64,000 nucleotides of DNA from JBBIJR01 sp037445875 (lineage in GTDB: Bacteria > CLD3 > SB21), in NCBI GenBank assembly GCA_037445875.1, contig JBBIJR010000005.1, positions 1-64,000 on the forward strand, in the 5' to 3' direction. Shown here in pieces: positions 48,466-57,151 of the stretch. Positions within the stretch are counted from its first letter, which is position 1. Each line of letters starts with the position of its first letter. The notes under the pieces are model-generated. The model saw nothing but the letters and a program-made list of their open reading frames with translations, ran no database searches and was not told where the DNA came from. The translations under genes and the position numbers were made by a program.

Positions 48466-49170
48466 TCAGTGGACGAGGGCGACCAGGTCTCGCACGGCCC
48501 GATCCACGCCGAAGAACAAGGCCCTGCTGATTACCGCGTGGCCCACGTTGATTTCTTCGAGTTCCTCGATGCCCAGCACCGAGCGGAGGTTGGTATAGTC
48601 CAGGTCGCCAGACAGCGTCACACCCAGCTTGAGTTTGGCGGCGGCCAGTGCCATGACCTTCAGATTATCAAGTTCCTGCTCCATCATCGGAATGCTCTCC
48701 GCATGCACGAACCGATGCGCGTGAAGTTCGACGTAGTCGCATCCCGTCTGCACGGCCGCCTTCAGCTGGTTGGCGTCCGGCTCGACCAGGGCGTTTACAA
48801 CGATGCCCGCCTGCCGCAATCCCTGCACGGTTCCCCTGACCACGCTCTCATCTCTGACGAGATCGATACTTGTCGACCGGTGTCCCTCCCACCCTATGAG
48901 CGTGACCATTTCCGCCCCAGCCGCCGTCGCCTTTCGGACGGCCGCTTCGGAAACGGCAAGGCGAAGATTGAAATGCGAGTGGACGCTCTCCTTAAGCAAG
49001 GGGAGATCCCGGTCGACGCTTGTTGAAGGCGTGCCGGGCAGCGTATAAACGATACTGTCCACTCCGGCCGCCTCCAACATGGCGATCACGTGGATCGGGT
49101 CGGGAACCTTTCCGCCTCCGAACTCCCGCAAGGCGACAACCGAATCGATGTTGATACCGACACGTTTCAC
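48466..49170 (-). CDS. pdxJ: Pyridoxine 5'-phosphate synthase
   Basis: 234 residues, typical of PdxJ, a TIM barrel that joins 1-deoxyxylulose 5-phosphate and 3-amino-2-oxopropyl phosphate in the DXP-dependent vitamin B6 pathway. The N terminus RVGINIDSVVALREFGGGKV (normally NVDHVATLRxAR) is recognisable but divergent: the usual His is Ser here and an insertion GGGKVPDP follows. Later motifs VNALVEPDANQLKAAVQTGC, YVELHAHRF and GHAVISRALFFGVDRAVRDL are conserved. Confidence 0.88.
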   Translation of the reverse strand: MKRVGINIDSVVALREFGGGKVPDPIHVIAMLEAAGVDSIVYTLPGTPSTSVDRDLPLLKESVHSHFNLRLAVSEAAVRKATAAGAEMVTLIGWEGHRSTSIDLVRDESVVRGTVQGLRQAGIVVNALVEPDANQLKAAVQTGCDYVELHAHRFVHAESIPMMEQELDNLKVMALAAAKLKLGVTLSGDLDYTNLRSVLGIEELEEINVGHAVISRALFFGVDRAVRDLVALVH

Positions 49171-49196
49171 GTAAAACCTCCGTGGCTGATGAAAAT

Positions 49197-50144
49197 CTAT
49201 CGGGAAGGCTTCAAGAACCGGTCCAACATCTCCGACTGGCGCTCGGCGTGGTAGGAACTGCGCACCAGGGGGCCCGATTCGACAAAACGGAAACCCATGG
49301 CAATTCCGTGCTCACGGAACATCGCAAATTCGGAAGGGTGCACATACCGTTCCACCGGCAGATGGTCCTGCGTCGGGCGGAGGTACTGACCGATGGTCAC
49401 TATATCGAGACCGGTACTCCTCAGGTCGTGGAGAACATGCAGGACTTCGTCGTTGCTTTCGCCCAGACCGACCATCAGTCCGCTTTTCGTCACCATACCG
49501 TGTTTCCTTGCGCGATCCAGCAATTCGATCGACTGTGCATAACTGGCCTGCGGACGGACCACGGGATACAGTCGCGGTACGGTCTCGATGTTGTGGTTCA
49601 GGATGTCCGGCCGTGCCTCGATCACGGTTAGCAATGCATCCGCGCCGCCGCGGAAGTCCGGAATAAGGACCTCTACACGACAGGTCGGTATCGCTTTTCG
49701 AATCTCGCGTATCGTTTCCGCGAACATGCGGGCTCCGCCATCCGGTAATTCGTCCCTGTTCACCGAAGTGATCACGGCGTGACGCAGTCCCATCCGGCGC
49801 ACGGATTCCGCCACACGCACAGGTTCGTGTTCATCATTCCATGTCGGCTTGCCGGTCTTCACGGCACAGAATCCGCAGCTGCGGGTGCAAACGTCGCCCA
49901 GGATCATGAACGTGGCCGTGCCGTGGTTCCAGCATTCGGAGATGTTCGGACAGCGCGCTTCCTCGCAGACGGTGTGCAGTTTCTTCGAAACGATCAGCGT
50001 CTTGACATGGGAGTAGCCCTCGCCGATGGGGATCTTGACCTTCAGCCATTCCGGACGTTTGAGCGGCTCTTTGCCGGCGTGTTCGGACTTCTTCTTTTCG
50101 ATGTAGTCGACCTGAAGCGCGGTCATGGGATACGTGCGGCTCAT
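49197..50144 (-). CDS. lipA: Lipoyl synthase LipA
   Basis: 315 residues, a radical-SAM enzyme with two iron-sulfur clusters that inserts sulfur into octanoyl chains on lipoyl domains. The auxiliary cluster motif is CEEARCPNISEC and the SAM cluster motif CTRSCGFC. Other conserved pieces are TATFMILGDV, VNRDELPDGGA, LIPDFRGG, HNIETVPRLYPVVRP and GQYLRPTQDHLPVERYV. All cluster cysteines are present. The usual partner lipB is not in the window. Confidence 0.97.
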   Translation of the reverse strand: MSRTYPMTALQVDYIEKKKSEHAGKEPLKRPEWLKVKIPIGEGYSHVKTLIVSKKLHTVCEEARCPNISECWNHGTATFMILGDVCTRSCGFCAVKTGKPTWNDEHEPVRVAESVRRMGLRHAVITSVNRDELPDGGARMFAETIREIRKAIPTCRVEVLIPDFRGGADALLTVIEARPDILNHNIETVPRLYPVVRPQASYAQSIELLDRARKHGMVTKSGLMVGLGESNDEVLHVLHDLRSTGLDIVTIGQYLRPTQDHLPVERYVHPSEFAMFREHGIAMGFRFVESGPLVRSSYHAERQSEMLDRFLKPSR

Positions 50145-50157
50145 GCAGGGCGGGCTT

Positions 50158-50502
50158 TCAGGCCGGGTTCCAGCTCATGGCTTTGCCGCCGAGCAGGTGA
50201 AAGTGCAAATGGTAGACCTCCTGTCCGGCGAAACGGCCGTTGTTCACGATCACGCGATAACCGTTTTCTTTAAGGCCCTGCTCGTCTGCGATACGGTTGA
50301 CCGTAAGTAGCAGGCGTCCGACGAGGGCCTCATCCGCCTGCCGGAGATCGGCGAGCTTCTCAATATGTTTTCTCGGAATCACGAGGATGTGCGTGGGCGC
50401 TTTCGGACGGATGTCCCGGAAAGCTACCACCTCGTCGTCTTCGAACACGAATTGACCGGGTATCGCCTTAGCGGCGATCTTGCAGAAGATGCAATCGGAC
50501 AT
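50158..50502 (-). CDS. HIT-family protein (HinT-like purine nucleoside phosphoramidase)
   Basis: 114 residues from ATG at 50502 with AGGAG upstream. It begins SDCIFCKIAAKAIPG, with the CxxC zinc-type pair of Hint proteins, and carries the histidine triad in QEVYHLHFHLLGG. Hint enzymes hydrolyse AMP-lysine and other nucleoside phosphoramidates. It follows the amidotransferase gene by ten bases, and lipA begins 13 bases further on. Confidence 0.95.
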   Translation of the reverse strand: MSDCIFCKIAAKAIPGQFVFEDDEVVAFRDIRPKAPTHILVIPRKHIEKLADLRQADEALVGRLLLTVNRIADEQGLKENGYRVIVNNGRFAGQEVYHLHFHLLGGKAMSWNPA

Positions 50503-50512
50503 CAGCGTTCTC

Positions 50513-51415
50513 CTAGTTGTGAAAATTGTCCGCCCCGTCCTGTGGAAAACCCAGGACGCCGGGATTGATGGCCGGTTGATCGTGCTGGGCCATGAGGCGG
50601 TTGTAGGATCGCAGCAGAAAACCGGGCAGTACGGTCTTGTACGTGCGCATGAGTTTGTTGGGATTCTCGAGCGAGCGGACCAGCTCCTCGTATTTCTCCT
50701 CACCCATAACCTCGACGATGTGCTCTCGTTCCTTTGGCTCCGTGATGCGCATTAAGATCCCGCTTTTCTCCGCTTCGGGGTGGAACTGCACAGTTTCGAT
50801 TTCGCCCGTGTAACGCAGGCCTGTCAGCGCGTCTCCGGCGCCTTCTTCCGTACCCTCGTACGACAGGATCTCGATCCCGGCTTCCCGAAGCAAGCGTCGA
50901 TCAGGGTCGGTGACCTGCCAATCGCGGTTGTCAAACGCGTAGAATTTCTCCTGCAGTCCTTCGAAGATCGGGTCCCGCCGTCCCTCCGGTGTCTGAAAGA
51001 TCGGAACGATGCCGAGGTTGCGGACCGTACGGCGGCTGATGCGTGCCACGGCGAACTTCTTGACCATGAGTTGGAAGGAATGGCAGATGCCGAAAAAGAA
51101 CTTCTTAGCGTCGCGTGTCTGATTGTGGGCCATGAGATCATCCACGAGACGGAAAAACCGCACTTCCCACTCAGCGCCCGTATCGTCCAAGGGGCTTCCC
51201 GGTCCCCCGGTCGAGATATAGAGATCGTGAGACGTGTCCGGAACCTCGCTGCGGTCGCGCACGTGAAAAATGCGGACCTGCAGTTCTGTGTGTGGATGGT
51301 ACGTGCGGATTCGATAGCCAAAGTCGGAAAGGATCCGCTTGATGTTTCGGACCGCGATATTTCGCGCTCCATTGTTCATGTCCAGAACCGCGACCCGGAT
51401 GCATATTTCCGGCAT
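50513..51415 (-). CDS. Class I glutamine amidotransferase-like protein
   Basis: 300 residues from ATG at 51415 (TTG at 51469 is possible). The GATase fold is intact: STGGPGSPLDD for the oxyanion region, nucleophile Cys in FFFGICHSFQLM, and His-Glu in VQFHPEAEKSG. This suggests glutamine or a related amide or peptide bond as substrate. The C-terminal 90 residues (REHIVEVMGEEKYEELVRSL to the end) are not part of GMP synthase, and no synthetase partner is near, so its real reaction is unknown. Confidence 0.85.
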   Translation of the reverse strand: MPEICIRVAVLDMNNGARNIAVRNIKRILSDFGYRIRTYHPHTELQVRIFHVRDRSEVPDTSHDLYISTGGPGSPLDDTGAEWEVRFFRLVDDLMAHNQTRDAKKFFFGICHSFQLMVKKFAVARISRRTVRNLGIVPIFQTPEGRRDPIFEGLQEKFYAFDNRDWQVTDPDRRLLREAGIEILSYEGTEEGAGDALTGLRYTGEIETVQFHPEAEKSGILMRITEPKEREHIVEVMGEEKYEELVRSLENPNKLMRTYKTVLPGFLLRSYNRLMAQHDQPAINPGVLGFPQDGADNFHN

Positions 51416-51488
51416 GCGGTTCAGCGCCTTTTCCCGACTCAGGTATTTGTGAATAGCTTGTGCGCTCAATATTTATCGCTTTGCTGCT

Positions 51489-52244
51489 CTATGGTACGGT
51501 TGTTCGTGCGCGAATTGCCGCGCTCTTTTTCATGGCAAAATAAAGGACAAGGACCGAAAAAGCAACCCACAAAACCGACCAGAATACCGCTGGCAGCCAG
51601 AACAACTGTGCAACGGCATCCGCGTCCGAGTGCGGGAGGCTGTATTCGCTCTTAGGTGCACCGAGCGAAAGACGGACCAGGGTAATCACATCCCGGATGG
51701 AGTTGAGGGCGGCCTGCACGGCAAGGAAATTCAGCGCATAGAAATTGAACAAGTCGCCGGTCTTAACGGCTACCATGATGAGAGCGACGGCAAAGCCGGC
51801 GCACACGATCATCGTAAAGAGGTCCCGGACATACAGCGCCAGGACGATCAGGAACACGAGTCCGAGGGCGAAGAGGAGCATGCGAGCCAGCCGCCGGTAG
51901 GCGCTCGCTACAATCAAAAGCCCGCCGAACAAAGCCGCTCCCAGGTACCCGGCGCTGGACACAAAACCCTGCGCCAGGCGCCCTCCGGATATTCGGGTCA
52001 TCGTGTAGCCGCTGGTGTCGGGATTGAGCACGATGCGTCCGACTTCGCCGCCCACCAACCATGCGGCCAACGCGTGACCGCCCTCATGGATGAACGTCGT
52101 GAAGAATTCGAAGGGCAGCAGGATGCGTCCGACCAGCGGCAAGGAGGAGAGTACCAGCGACAGCACGGCCAGCCCAACGATCAGCGCGTTGGCCCGCCAG
52201 GTCCCGATCGGGGTCCGACCCGGTTGGGCAGGCGGCATCGTCAT
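51489..52244 (-). CDS. M50B-like integral membrane metallopeptidase
   Basis: 251 residues with about seven membrane segments. The zinc motif HEGGH (FFTTFIHEGGHALAAWLVG) sits in the second segment, as in the M50B-like peptidases related to site-2 proteases. A second metal ligand (usually an NxxPxxxxDG-type motif) is not visible, so activity is uncertain. Its ATG overlaps the kmo stop by four bases, and it is the last gene of the kynurenine operon. Confidence 0.85.
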   Translation of the reverse strand: MTMPPAQPGRTPIGTWRANALIVGLAVLSLVLSSLPLVGRILLPFEFFTTFIHEGGHALAAWLVGGEVGRIVLNPDTSGYTMTRISGGRLAQGFVSSAGYLGAALFGGLLIVASAYRRLARMLLFALGLVFLIVLALYVRDLFTMIVCAGFAVALIMVAVKTGDLFNFYALNFLAVQAALNSIRDVITLVRLSLGAPKSEYSLPHSDADAVAQLFWLPAVFWSVLWVAFSVLVLYFAMKKSAAIRARTTVP

Positions 52245-53620
52245 GACGGCATCACTTCCGAAAAGGCGTCCACAAGTTTCAACTGGATGAGGTGCGAGGC
52301 CTGCTCGAGATCGATACGGTCGGCCCGCTCGGTGTTTGCGGCCAGCTCATCCAGAATCTCCTCCTGGATCTTCCCTCGCTTCATGGCCACAGAATACGGC
52401 ACGCGATGAAACGTCACCATGGAGTATTTCGGTACGAAGCGATCGGGGAACTTCTCCTCCAGTACGTGCTCGATCTCCTTCTTGAGGATGAACCGGGGAT
52501 CGGTCACGAGGTCGCGCATTTCATAGAAATTCTCGACGGCCAGGTCGGCGATGGCATCGGCGTTGGCCTTCCGCAGCCTTTCAAACGAACGAAAGACGTT
52601 TTCCCAATCCCGGCCGTGCTGCTCGATGCAACCGTTGAGCACCGTACAATCTTCGAACGCGCAGTTCATCCCCTGGCCGTAGAAGGGCACGATGGCGTGC
52701 GCGGCATCACCCAACAGCAGGGCCTTGTCGTCCACGTGCCACGGATCGCACTTGATGGTCACGAGACTCCCGGTGGGGTTAGCAAAGAACTCCTCCGTGA
52801 GACGAGGCATCAAAGGCAGCACGTCGGGGAACTGCTCCTGGAAGAACGAAGAGACTTTATCCTCCCGGTCCAGACTCTCAAAACTGTTTTCTCCGCTGTA
52901 CGGATAGAAGAGGGTGCAGGTAAAGCTGCCGTCGAGATTTGGCAGGGCGATGAGCATGTACGTCTTGCGCGGCCATATATGCAGGGCATTCTTTTCGATC
53001 TGGAACTCTCCCCGCGGGGCCGGCGGAATGAGGAGTTCTTTGTAACCATGTTCCAGGAATTGTTGGGAGTAATTGAAACGGCCGACCTTCTGCATGTCCG
53101 CCCGTATGGCCGAGGCAGATCCGTCGGTGCCGATCACCGTCTCGCCCGTGACGGTATAGGTGTGGGCCGTGGTTTCGTCTTTGAGGTACACCAGGCCCTC
53201 ATCAAAACCCATCCCGATGCAGCGTTGATTGAAATGAAAGTGAATGCCTCCCTGTGCCTCGGCGAGGTCCATGAGGCGCATATTCAGCTCTCCCCGGGAG
53301 ACGGCGTTGATCACCTCGCTCTCGTTCTTGCCGTACGGTTGAGAGTGGAGCGTACCGTCGAGGTGGTGGACCATACGTCCCTTCATCGGGATGGAAATCT
53401 TCATAATATCGTCGTAAAGCCCGACTTCCTTCAGTGCATGAATGCCTCGCGTCGACAGCGCGAGATTGATCGAGCGGCCAGCGCTGATTCTCGTTTTTCG
53501 CATGTCCGGCCGCCGTTCGTACACGTCCACCTGAAAGCCCCGGCGCGCGAGGTATACCCCCAGCAGCGATCCGGCCAGGCCGGCTCCGACCACGATGATT
53601 GGTTTGGAGGTTGTTGCCAT
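52241..53620 (-). CDS. kmo: Kynurenine 3-monooxygenase
   Basis: 459 residues, normal for the family. It is an FAD-dependent hydroxylase that converts kynurenine to 3-hydroxykynurenine with NADPH and oxygen. The FAD motif VVGAGLAGSLLGVYLARRGF opens the protein. Also visible are RSINLALSTRGIHALK, VIGTDGSASAIR, and GDAAHAIVPFYGQGMNCAFED (given in part). It lies nine bases after kynU, the next enzyme in the route, so both act together to make 3-hydroxyanthranilate, a precursor of NAD in aerobic bacteria. Confidence 0.94.
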   Translation of the reverse strand: MATTSKPIIVVGAGLAGSLLGVYLARRGFQVDVYERRPDMRKTRISAGRSINLALSTRGIHALKEVGLYDDIMKISIPMKGRMVHHLDGTLHSQPYGKNESEVINAVSRGELNMRLMDLAEAQGGIHFHFNQRCIGMGFDEGLVYLKDETTAHTYTVTGETVIGTDGSASAIRADMQKVGRFNYSQQFLEHGYKELLIPPAPRGEFQIEKNALHIWPRKTYMLIALPNLDGSFTCTLFYPYSGENSFESLDREDKVSSFFQEQFPDVLPLMPRLTEEFFANPTGSLVTIKCDPWHVDDKALLLGDAAHAIVPFYGQGMNCAFEDCTVLNGCIEQHGRDWENVFRSFERLRKANADAIADLAVENFYEMRDLVTDPRFILKKEIEHVLEEKFPDRFVPKYSMVTFHRVPYSVAMKRGKIQEEILDELAANTERADRIDLEQASHLIQLKLVDAFSEVMPS

Positions 53621-53629
53621 GGTGGTTCC

Positions 53630-54892
53630 TTATACGTATGACTTGAGAATCTGAACGAAACGGTAAACATCCAGGAATGAATTGTACAGCGGTACAGGGG
53701 CCACGCGAATCACGTCGGGCTCCCGCCAATCGCACACTACGCCCTGTCCGGCCAACGCCTGATGCACGATCCGTCCGTTGCGAGGCACGACGAGCGAGAG
53801 CTGACAACCGCGCTGCGGCCGGTCCCGCGGCGTCAGGCACCGGATGCGCCCACCCAGCTCGTCCAGCAGGTATTCGAGGTACGCCGTGAGGCGTTCGCTC
53901 TTAGCACGCAGGTTCTCCATTCCGGCCTCGTCGAACACATCGAGCGACGCCTTGAGCGCAGCCAGTTGAAAGATCGGCGGATTGCTCAACTGCCATCCCT
54001 CCGCCGTCGGGATGGCCGTGAAGACGTCCGGCATGAGAAAACGCGTCTCCTTGTCGTGACCCCACCAACCGGCAAAGCGCGGCAGATCGGTCCGCCGCAC
54101 GTGGCGGTCGTGAACGAAACACCCGGCGATTGCGCCGGGACCGGCGTTGAGATACTTATAACTGCACCATACGGCAAAATCGACGTCCCACTCGTGCAGT
54201 CTCAACAGCAGATTGCCCGCCGCGTGGGCGAGATCGAATCCGACCGAACAACCTCGCGCATGACCGGCACGTACGATACGCTCCATATCGAACGCCTGTC
54301 CTGTGTAATAATTGACGCCGCCGAACAGGATCAGAGCAATCGACGACCCCTCACGGGCGATCAAGTCTTCGATGTCCTCCGTACGCAGCGTTGCTTCTCC
54401 GGACCGGGGGACGGGAATCAGCAGCGTGTCGGACGGATCGAATCCGTGGAACCGAATCTGGGACTCCACGGCATACCGGTCCGACGGAAAAGCCCCGGGT
54501 TCGATCAGAATCTTACGTCGGTCCCGTGTCGGCCGGTAAAACGTGACCATCATCAGGTGCAGGTTGACCGTCAGGGAATTCATGTTCACCACTTCCGACG
54601 GCTGAGCGCCCACGAGCCTCGCCGTTTGTTCTGTCAGGAATTCGTGATACGGCAGCCACGGTCGTTTGGCGTGAAAATGGCCCTCCACGCCTAACCTCGC
54701 CCAGTCGTCGAGTTCCTGCTCGACCATCGCGCGAGCCGCTGCCGGCTGCAAACCGAGCGAATTCCCGCAGAAGTAAATGCACTCCGTACCGTCGGTCCGG
54801 CGAGGGATGAGAAAGCGCCGACGATAACCGGCCATAGGGTCGTCGGTGTCGAGCGCATGGGCGAACGCTTCGTCGGTCCGGAACTCAGTCAT
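53630..54892 (-). CDS. kynU: Kynureninase
   Basis: 420 residues from ATG at 54892. It is a PLP enzyme that cleaves (3-hydroxy)kynurenine to (3-hydroxy)anthranilate and alanine. Conserved pieces: IYFCGNSLGLQPAAARAMVE, FYRPTRDRRKILIEPGAFPS, VGFDLAHAAGNLLLRLHEWD, and the PLP Lys in AVWCSYKYLNAGPGAIAGCF. The start overlaps the upstream DUF4416 stop (ATGA). Tryptophan dioxygenase, formamidase and 3-hydroxyanthranilate dioxygenase are not in the window. Confidence 0.95.
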   Translation of the reverse strand: MTEFRTDEAFAHALDTDDPMAGYRRRFLIPRRTDGTECIYFCGNSLGLQPAAARAMVEQELDDWARLGVEGHFHAKRPWLPYHEFLTEQTARLVGAQPSEVVNMNSLTVNLHLMMVTFYRPTRDRRKILIEPGAFPSDRYAVESQIRFHGFDPSDTLLIPVPRSGEATLRTEDIEDLIAREGSSIALILFGGVNYYTGQAFDMERIVRAGHARGCSVGFDLAHAAGNLLLRLHEWDVDFAVWCSYKYLNAGPGAIAGCFVHDRHVRRTDLPRFAGWWGHDKETRFLMPDVFTAIPTAEGWQLSNPPIFQLAALKASLDVFDEAGMENLRAKSERLTAYLEYLLDELGGRIRCLTPRDRPQRGCQLSLVVPRNGRIVHQALAGQGVVCDWREPDVIRVAPVPLYNSFLDVYRFVQILKSYV

Positions 54893-55437
54893 GGGGCCTC
54901 CGCGGGCACGTGCGGTGAACGGATCTGTACCAGATATCGCGTTCGAACGTCGTTGAAGAAGCGGATCACATCCGGCTGGCGCAGATCGGGGAATGTCCAC
55001 GCAACCGGTTCGAAGGTATGCTTGCGGAACATCAGTTGGAGATCGGCGTAGATGCCGTGTCCGATGTGCACTCGGTGGGCCAGGTTCTTTGCGGTGGCCA
55101 TCACGAGCTTGGCATCGGCAAGGTACCCGGGATCGATGTTCACCGAACGCCGGCCGTCCCGCACAAAACGACGTTCCAGTTCATTGCTCCATATCTTGTG
55201 ATCCGGTATCGTGTCGGCCTCCACGAGCCGTCCGAATGCGACGTACATTTTCTTCAATCCGGCGCCGAACTCTTCCACATAGTAGGTCGTTTGGACGAAA
55301 TCGAACGGCTGGCCGGTGAAATCCGTCGGTCCCCAATGATCGTCGACCCGCTGCAGCACTTCGGACATAGGAACGGACGCGTTCCACATCACTCCGCAGA
55401 CCAGTTTGACGGGGACCGGAGGATGAATCTCACTCAT
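54889..55437 (-). CDS. DUF4416-family protein
   Basis: 182 residues from ATG at 55437. The family pattern is clear: FDFVQTTYYVEEFGAGLKKM, VAFGRLVEADTIPDHKIWSN, NIDPGYLADAKLVMATAKN, HRVHIGHGIYADLQLMF and WTFPDLRQPDVIRFFNDVR. The function of DUF4416 is not known. It heads the kynurenine operon and overlaps kynU by four bases. That context may be accidental or may tie it to NAD or tryptophan metabolism. Confidence 0.85.
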   Translation of the reverse strand: MSEIHPPVPVKLVCGVMWNASVPMSEVLQRVDDHWGPTDFTGQPFDFVQTTYYVEEFGAGLKKMYVAFGRLVEADTIPDHKIWSNELERRFVRDGRRSVNIDPGYLADAKLVMATAKNLAHRVHIGHGIYADLQLMFRKHTFEPVAWTFPDLRQPDVIRFFNDVRTRYLVQIRSPHVPAEAP

Positions 55438-55524
55438 GATGGGAAAAAGTACCACGCGGAAGGTTGAAATGCCACCAATAAAAAACGTTGCGGGCCTCCG
55501 TCTCCCGAGGCACACGAGCCCGGA

Positions 55525-56283
55525 TCAGAGACCCGCTCCGGGCGTATTGAGAAACGGAACCATGATCCGATTGGCCGTTTCCAGGTCCTCGGGCGTGTCG
55601 ATCTCTATGCATCGGTGAGGAAACGTGTCGAGCATGCGAACCGATTCTCCCGCGTCGATGAGTTCCTGAAAGGACGCCTCGTAGTACTCGCCTCTTCGCC
55701 CCTCGCGATTCATTCGCCGGTCGAGTACGTCGAACAGCTTATGCGTGAAGTCGGGTGTAAACTTCTCGATTCCGATAGACTCACCTTGGCAGGCAAGCGG
55801 ATCGAGTGTCTTGGCGAGCGCGACGATGCGGCCGTTGCTGTCGACCATGACTTTCATTTCTTCGGTTCCCAGATGGTCCGAACGCCGCACGGCGAGGTAG
55901 TTGTGATCGGAGCGGGCGGCCATCAGCGATTCCAGGAGACTCTTTTCGAAAAGAACGTCGCCGTCCATCAAAACCATGCCTTCGCCGGAAAAGGCGCGAC
56001 CGGCATGCCAGAGAGAGTAACTGTTGTTGGTGGATGCGTAGTCGTCGTTGCGGATGAACTGCACGCGAACGTCCGGAAATCGTTCCCGGAAGAAACGCAG
56101 GAAGTGGTCCTCGCGGTAACCTGTGACGACGACGAATTCCGTGATGCCGCACGCCTTTGCCGCCTCGATCGACCAGGCGAGCAACGGTTTCCCGTTGACG
56201 GGGAGAAGTGCCTTCGGCGTGCGATCCGTCAAGGGGCGGAGACGCTGTCCGACACCGGCGACGAGGTAGACGGCCTTAAACAT
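55525..56283 (-). CDS. Sugar-nucleotidyltransferase-fold cytidylyltransferase (LicC/IPCT/PntC-like)
   Basis: 252 residues. The nucleotide-binding motif LVAGVGQRLRPLTDRTPKAL with the catalytic Lys at LLPVNGKPLL is intact, and the metal Asp is in MVLMDGDVLFEKSLLE. The compact length and the block DDYASTNNSYSLWHA match phosphocholine, aminoethylphosphonate and inositol-phosphate cytidylyltransferases more than sugar enzymes. Overlap of eight bases with the CDP-alcohol phosphotransferase gene implies that it activates the alcohol used by that enzyme. Which phospho-alcohol is unknown. Confidence 0.85.
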   Translation of the reverse strand: MFKAVYLVAGVGQRLRPLTDRTPKALLPVNGKPLLAWSIEAAKACGITEFVVVTGYREDHFLRFFRERFPDVRVQFIRNDDYASTNNSYSLWHAGRAFSGEGMVLMDGDVLFEKSLLESLMAARSDHNYLAVRRSDHLGTEEMKVMVDSNGRIVALAKTLDPLACQGESIGIEKFTPDFTHKLFDVLDRRMNREGRRGEYYEASFQELIDAGESVRMLDTFPHRCIEIDTPEDLETANRIMVPFLNTPGAGL

Positions 56284-57151
56284 GACCGGTTCTGGCCATC
56301 ATGGTTCTGAGAATCTGCCGCTGGTACAGCCAGAGCCCGATGGCCCACAGGTTGCCAAATACGATGCTGTAGTAGAAAAATACCATGAGGCTCTCCGTGC
56401 AGGCGGTTGCGATGAGGACGGAGTAATAGGTCGTTGGGCCGAGAAAGCTCCACAGGCGAATGGCCAGCCGGTTGGCCTCGGCGTACACGGCCGGGTCGTG
56501 GGTCTGCGGTTCACCTCGTCCGCCGTTCTGCAAGCGCAAGTACCACAGGTAACAGCGGATCAGGGTCCTCTCGAAATACGATCCTCGTTCCCGGCGCAGG
56601 CGCTCCAGTTCTTCTTCAAATACGCGCAGTTCTTCCTCGATTGAATTGACCTTCCCAAGTGCTCGCGCCATGTATTCGCTGCGGTAGTAGTCGAAAAGCA
56701 TCGAGTGCAGAATGGCGCTGATGCCCGCCGCAACGGCGAGGAACCACGGATGATACGGCACGGCAAGGAAACCCCGGTTCAGTCCAAATCCGAGGCCGAG
56801 GTATAATGCGATGTTCATGATATAGTCTCCCGCCCCGTCGATGATGCGGCCGATCCTCGATCCGCTCCCTTTCAGGCGCGCCAGCATGCCGTCCGCGCAA
56901 TCGAGAACATTAGCCGCGGCGAGGACCGCCGCTCCGCCGACCATCGCCCTTTGCGTTCCGGCGCCAAAACAAGCCCCCGCCGAAACGCCCAGGCCGATCG
57001 ACAGGAATGTCAACTGATTCGGCGTCAGGGAGGATCGGTAGACCAGCTTGACGAGAAGAAACGCAAGGGGGCGGAACACAAAGAGATCCAATACCTCTTC
57101 CACCTGCGGATGTTTGAGCGACTGCCGGTACTCAGCGAGCCACGTCCGCAT
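56276..57151 (-). CDS. CDP-alcohol phosphatidyltransferase
   Basis: 291 residues from ATG at 57151; the frame is open further upstream but overlaps the aminotransferase. The class signature DCADGMLARLKGSGSRIGRIIDGAGD follows the D-x2-DG-x2-AR-x8-G-x3-D-x3-D rule exactly (quoted motif: DGMLAR, then GRIIDGAGD). Six or so membrane helices flank it. The 60-residue helical insert around ALGKVNSIEEELRVFEEELE is unusual. The enzyme transfers a phospho-alcohol from a CDP-alcohol to a lipid or second alcohol. Confidence 0.92.
   Translation of the reverse strand: MRTWLAEYRQSLKHPQVEEVLDLFVFRPLAFLLVKLVYRSSLTPNQLTFLSIGLGVSAGACFGAGTQRAMVGGAAVLAAANVLDCADGMLARLKGSGSRIGRIIDGAGDYIMNIALYLGLGFGLNRGFLAVPYHPWFLAVAAGISAILHSMLFDYYRSEYMARALGKVNSIEEELRVFEEELERLRRERGSYFERTLIRCYLWYLRLQNGGRGEPQTHDPAVYAEANRLAIRLWSFLGPTTYYSVLIATACTESLMVFFYYSIVFGNLWAIGLWLYQRQILRTMMARTGHV

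Noticed and set aside
50541..50549. DnaA-box-like TTTTCCACA (minus strand)
   Set aside because: A single near-match inside a gene; no cluster of boxes or AT-rich unwinding element, so no origin is called.
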